Of a DNA stretch of 64,000 nt, positions 58,150-64,000 are shown piece after piece. Source of the DNA: Thioclava nitratireducens (GTDB lineage Bacteria; Pseudomonadota; Alphaproteobacteria; Rhodobacterales; Rhodobacteraceae). Within the stretch, counting starts at the first letter, position 1. Each line of letters starts with the position of its first letter. The stretch is from assembly GCF_001940525.2 (NCBI RefSeq), contig NZ_CP019437.1, positions 2,206,501-2,270,500 on the forward strand, read 5' to 3'. The position numbers were made by a program, and so were the translations under genes. The notes below the pieces were generated by a model that saw only the letters and a program-made list of their open reading frames with translations, did not search any database and had not been told where the DNA came from.

Positions 58150-59567
58150 ATGAAACGCGTGCTCTCGGTTGCGTCAGAAGCGGTTCCACTGATCAAGACG
58201 GGCGGTCTGGCCGATGTGGCAGGTGCGTTGCCCGCCGCTCTCAAAGGGCAGGGCTGGGAGATGCGGGTGATGATCCCGGCCTATCGCGGAATCCTGAAAA
58301 AGCTGAAATCGCCGAAACCAGTGTGGGAACGCGAGAGCCTCTATGGCGGTCCGGCGCGGCTGGTGCTGGGCAAGGCGGGCGGCATGGAGGTTCTGGCTCT
58401 GCAGGCCGACCATTTGTTTGACCGTGACGGGGGCCCGTATTCCGAAGACGGGCGCGACTATCCCGACAATGCCGAACGCTTCGCAGCCCTCAGTTTCGTC
58501 GCCGCCGAGATCGCGTGCGAGGGCGCGGGCAAATGGCAGCCCGATCTGGTGCATTGCCACGATTGGCAGACCGGGCTCGTGCCGTGGTATCTGCGCGGCA
58601 CTGGCATCCCGACCGTGATGACAATCCACAACATCGCGTTTCAGGGCCGGTTCGGCCGCGACAAGCTGGCAGCCCTCGGGCTGCAGGCGTGGGATTTCAC
58701 CCGCGAAGGCGTGGAGTTCTGGGGCGACATCTCGACGCTCAAGGCTGGGTTGGTTGCGGCGAGCGCAATCACCACGGTCAGCCCGCGTTATGCCGACGAG
58801 TTGATGCGCGGCGAGTTCGGCATGGGTTTGGAAGGTGTCATTCAGGCCCGCGCGGGCGATCTGCACGGTATCCTCAACGGCATCGATCTGGAGGTCTGGA
58901 ACCCTGAGGCCGATCCGGAGGCGACGTCTTTCTCGGCTACGAAGCTCGGTGGGAAATCTAATAATCGCAAGGCCTTGGAAGCCGAGTTTGAACTGGATGC
59001 GCCGGGGCCGCTTGCGATTCTGATTTCGCGCCTGACAGCGCAGAAGGGGATGGATCTGATCGCCCCGGCGCTCGAGCCCTATCTCGAAGCGGGCGGTGGC
59101 CTTGCCGTGCTTGGATCGGGCGATGGCTGGGCCGAGGATGCGATGCGCGAGCTTGCTGCGCGCCATCCCGGTCGGGTTGGCGTGAAGATCGGCTATGACG
59201 AGGCGCTGAGCCACCGGATGTATGCGGGCGGCGACGCGGTGCTGGTGCCCTCGCGGTTCGAGCCCTGCGGGCTGACGCAGCTTTACGGGCTGCGTTATGG
59301 CTGTATCCCGGTGGTCTCTGCCGTCGGCGGTCTGGCCGATACGGTGGTGGGCGCAACCCCCGCGACCGAAGCCGCGGGCGCATCGACCGGCATCGTGTTC
59401 CATCCCGTTGACGATCTGGCGCTGCGGCAGGCGCTGATGAAATTGATCGCGCTTTACGGCGATCGAAAAGGCTGGTCCGCGATGCAGCGCCGCGCCATGA
59501 AGACCGACTGGGGCTGGGAGCGGTCAGCCGCGCGCTATGCCGCGCTGTATGACGACCTTGTCGCTCG

Positions 59568-59571
<4 letters not shown>
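58150..59571 (+). CDS. glgA: Glycogen synthase (ADP-glucose)
   Basis: 473 residues, GT5 family, transfers glucose from ADP-glucose to the non-reducing end of glycogen. The ADP-glucose-binding loop IKTGGLADVAGALPAAL is near residues 15-31. HCHDWQTGLVPWYL (about 136-149) and the C-terminal EPCGLTQLYGLRYGCIPVV (about 372-390, with the nucleotide-binding Glu) are also present. Its stop overlaps the glgX ATG (ATGA). The region just upstream is a mobile-looking GC repeat, so glgA translation initiation differs from that of its neighbours. Confidence 0.97.
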
Positions 59572-63208
<3,637 letters not shown>

Positions 63209-63239
63209 GCGCTACAGGCAAGAAATCCTGAACCGAAAC

Positions 63240-63275
63240 AAAGTCGGGGGGCTGAAATCACCCCCCGCTTTATTA
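63240..63275 (+). terminator. Intrinsic terminator at the end of the glycogen operon
   Basis: CGGGGGG (63245-63251) pairs with CCCCCCG (63261-63267), with AAAG/CTTT outer pairing and a TTTATTAT tail. It lies 32 bp after the pgm stop and upstream of the converging quinone oxidoreductase, so it may serve both. Confidence 0.85.
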
Positions 63276-63331
63276 TCAACGTAATACCTATAATCGGTAT
63301 TATGTAAAATATGATTGCGGTTTGACGCCCA

Positions 63332-64000
63332 TTATGGGGTCAAAACCGTGCTCCCGACCGTTTTCCGGCCCTCCAGCGCCTCATGGGCTGCAGCAACATC
63401 CTCCAGAGAAAATGTCTGTGGCACGTCGATCTTGATGTCGCCTTTTCCAATCATCTCAAAGAGTTCTGCGGCGGAGTTTCGTAGCCACCCCGGTTGATCC
63501 GTGTGTTGGAACAAGGTCGGACGCGTCAGGAACAGCGAGTTGCGCGCAAGATCGCCGATCTTGAACTGATCCGCCGGTCCCGAGCTTTGTCCGAAGCACA
63601 CCAGCGTGCCGAAGCGCTTGAGCACATCGAGCGACGTCATCACCGTGTCGGCGCCCACCGAGTCATAGACCGCCGCGACGCCTGCGCCGTCGGTGAGCCG
63701 TTTGACCTCTGCGCCGAAATCCTCAGTCCGGTAATCGATCACCGCGTCATATCCGTGCTCAAGAGCACGCGCGCATTTCTCAGGCCCGCCAGCCGTACCG
63801 ATCGCGCGTACGCCCTTGGCCTTGAGCCATTGACCCGCGATCGAGCCGACGCCACCAGCCGCCGCGTGGAAAAGCACGGTGTCACCGGACTTTACCGGAT
63901 ACGAGTGATGGATCAGGTAATGCACGGTCAGACCCTTAAGCATCACCGCCGCCGCGACTTCGTCGGAAATATCGTCCGGGATCGGCACCACGTTTTTCGC
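63332..64000 (-). CDS. NADPH:quinone oxidoreductase (zinc-independent MDR family), C-terminal part
   Basis: The gene enters from beyond the right edge; about 222 residues are visible. It belongs to the medium-chain reductase superfamily, crystallin-like quinone oxidoreductases, which reduce quinones with NADPH. FHAAAGGVGSIAGQWLKA is the Rossmann AAxGGVG signature; YDSVGADTVMTSLDVLKRFG and VCFGQSSGPADQF are typical further on, ending in EGRKTVGSTVLTP. The N-terminal catalytic domain is outside the window. It is convergent with the glycogen operon. Confidence 0.9.
   Translation of the reverse strand, partial: AKNVVPIPDDISDEVAAAVMLKGLTVHYLIHHSYPVKSGDTVLFHAAAGGVGSIAGQWLKAKGVRAIGTAGGPEKCARALEHGYDAVIDYRTEDFGAEVKRLTDGAGVAAVYDSVGADTVMTSLDVLKRFGTLVCFGQSSGPADQFKIGDLARNSLFLTRPTLFQHTDQPGWLRNSAAELFEMIGKGDIKIDVPQTFSLEDVAAAHEALEGRKTVGSTVLTP

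Overview
The window is about 64 kb of GC-rich, densely packed chromosome. It looks like a member of the Rhodobacterales (Rhodobacteraceae sensu lato, Alphaproteobacteria). Indications are the gene order yajC-secD-secF-(Mth938-like)-ccmABCDG, a cysteine-free HemB of the magnesium type, the compact glgP-glgB-glgC-glgA-glgX-pgm operon, the unnamed membrane protein usually filed as 'component of SufBCD complex', and short G/C-palindromic intergenic repeats joined to a GGGATATTT core. I cannot name the genus from the sequence alone. I see no tRNA, rRNA, IS element, prophage or CRISPR array.

Layout. 1-3275: dusA (3' end), a TauE-like permease, mazG and an M20 amidohydrolase. 3583-9973: Sec accessory translocon, an Mth938-like protein and the cytochrome c maturation genes ccmABCDG. 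10063-13735: ssb; a three-gene module (PepSY protein, b-type cytochrome, membrane-tethered LuxR regulator); a lytic transglycosylase; and a SYLF lipoprotein. 13877-21781: hemB, a SufBCD-associated membrane protein, mfd, a methyltransferase, a Bcr/CflA-type efflux pump and a FrnE-like oxidoreductase. 21778-27054: an acyl-CoA synthetase, a CsbD-like acidic protein, an entericidin-like micro-lipoprotein coupled to a peptide-binding protein, a probable small RNA, and 3-hydroxybutyrate dehydrogenase.

27091-41588 is the most distinctive part. A histidine kinase and a NarL-type regulator are divergent from a 2,284-residue protein that fuses an animal-type heme peroxidase to RTX calcium-binding repeats. 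The peroxidase is followed by a type I secretion ABC transporter, a second RTX protein with an N-terminal hydrophobic anchor, and the HlyD-type adaptor. Both RTX proteins end in the same short motif, so they are probably exported by the same machine. No TolC-type outer-membrane gene is present. A strong hairpin between the peroxidase gene and the transporter genes probably sets their ratio.

41650-52072 holds a penicillin-acylase-family hydrolase, a 3-hydroxyisobutyrate-dehydrogenase-family enzyme, a short YigZ/IMPACT protein, a DedA-PAP2-LssY fusion followed directly by mprF (membrane-lipid functions), and a GH13 alpha-glucosidase. The glucosidase is divergent from the glycogen operon (52239-63208), and two LacI-type operator-like palindromes lie between them. 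The window ends inside a quinone oxidoreductase gene.
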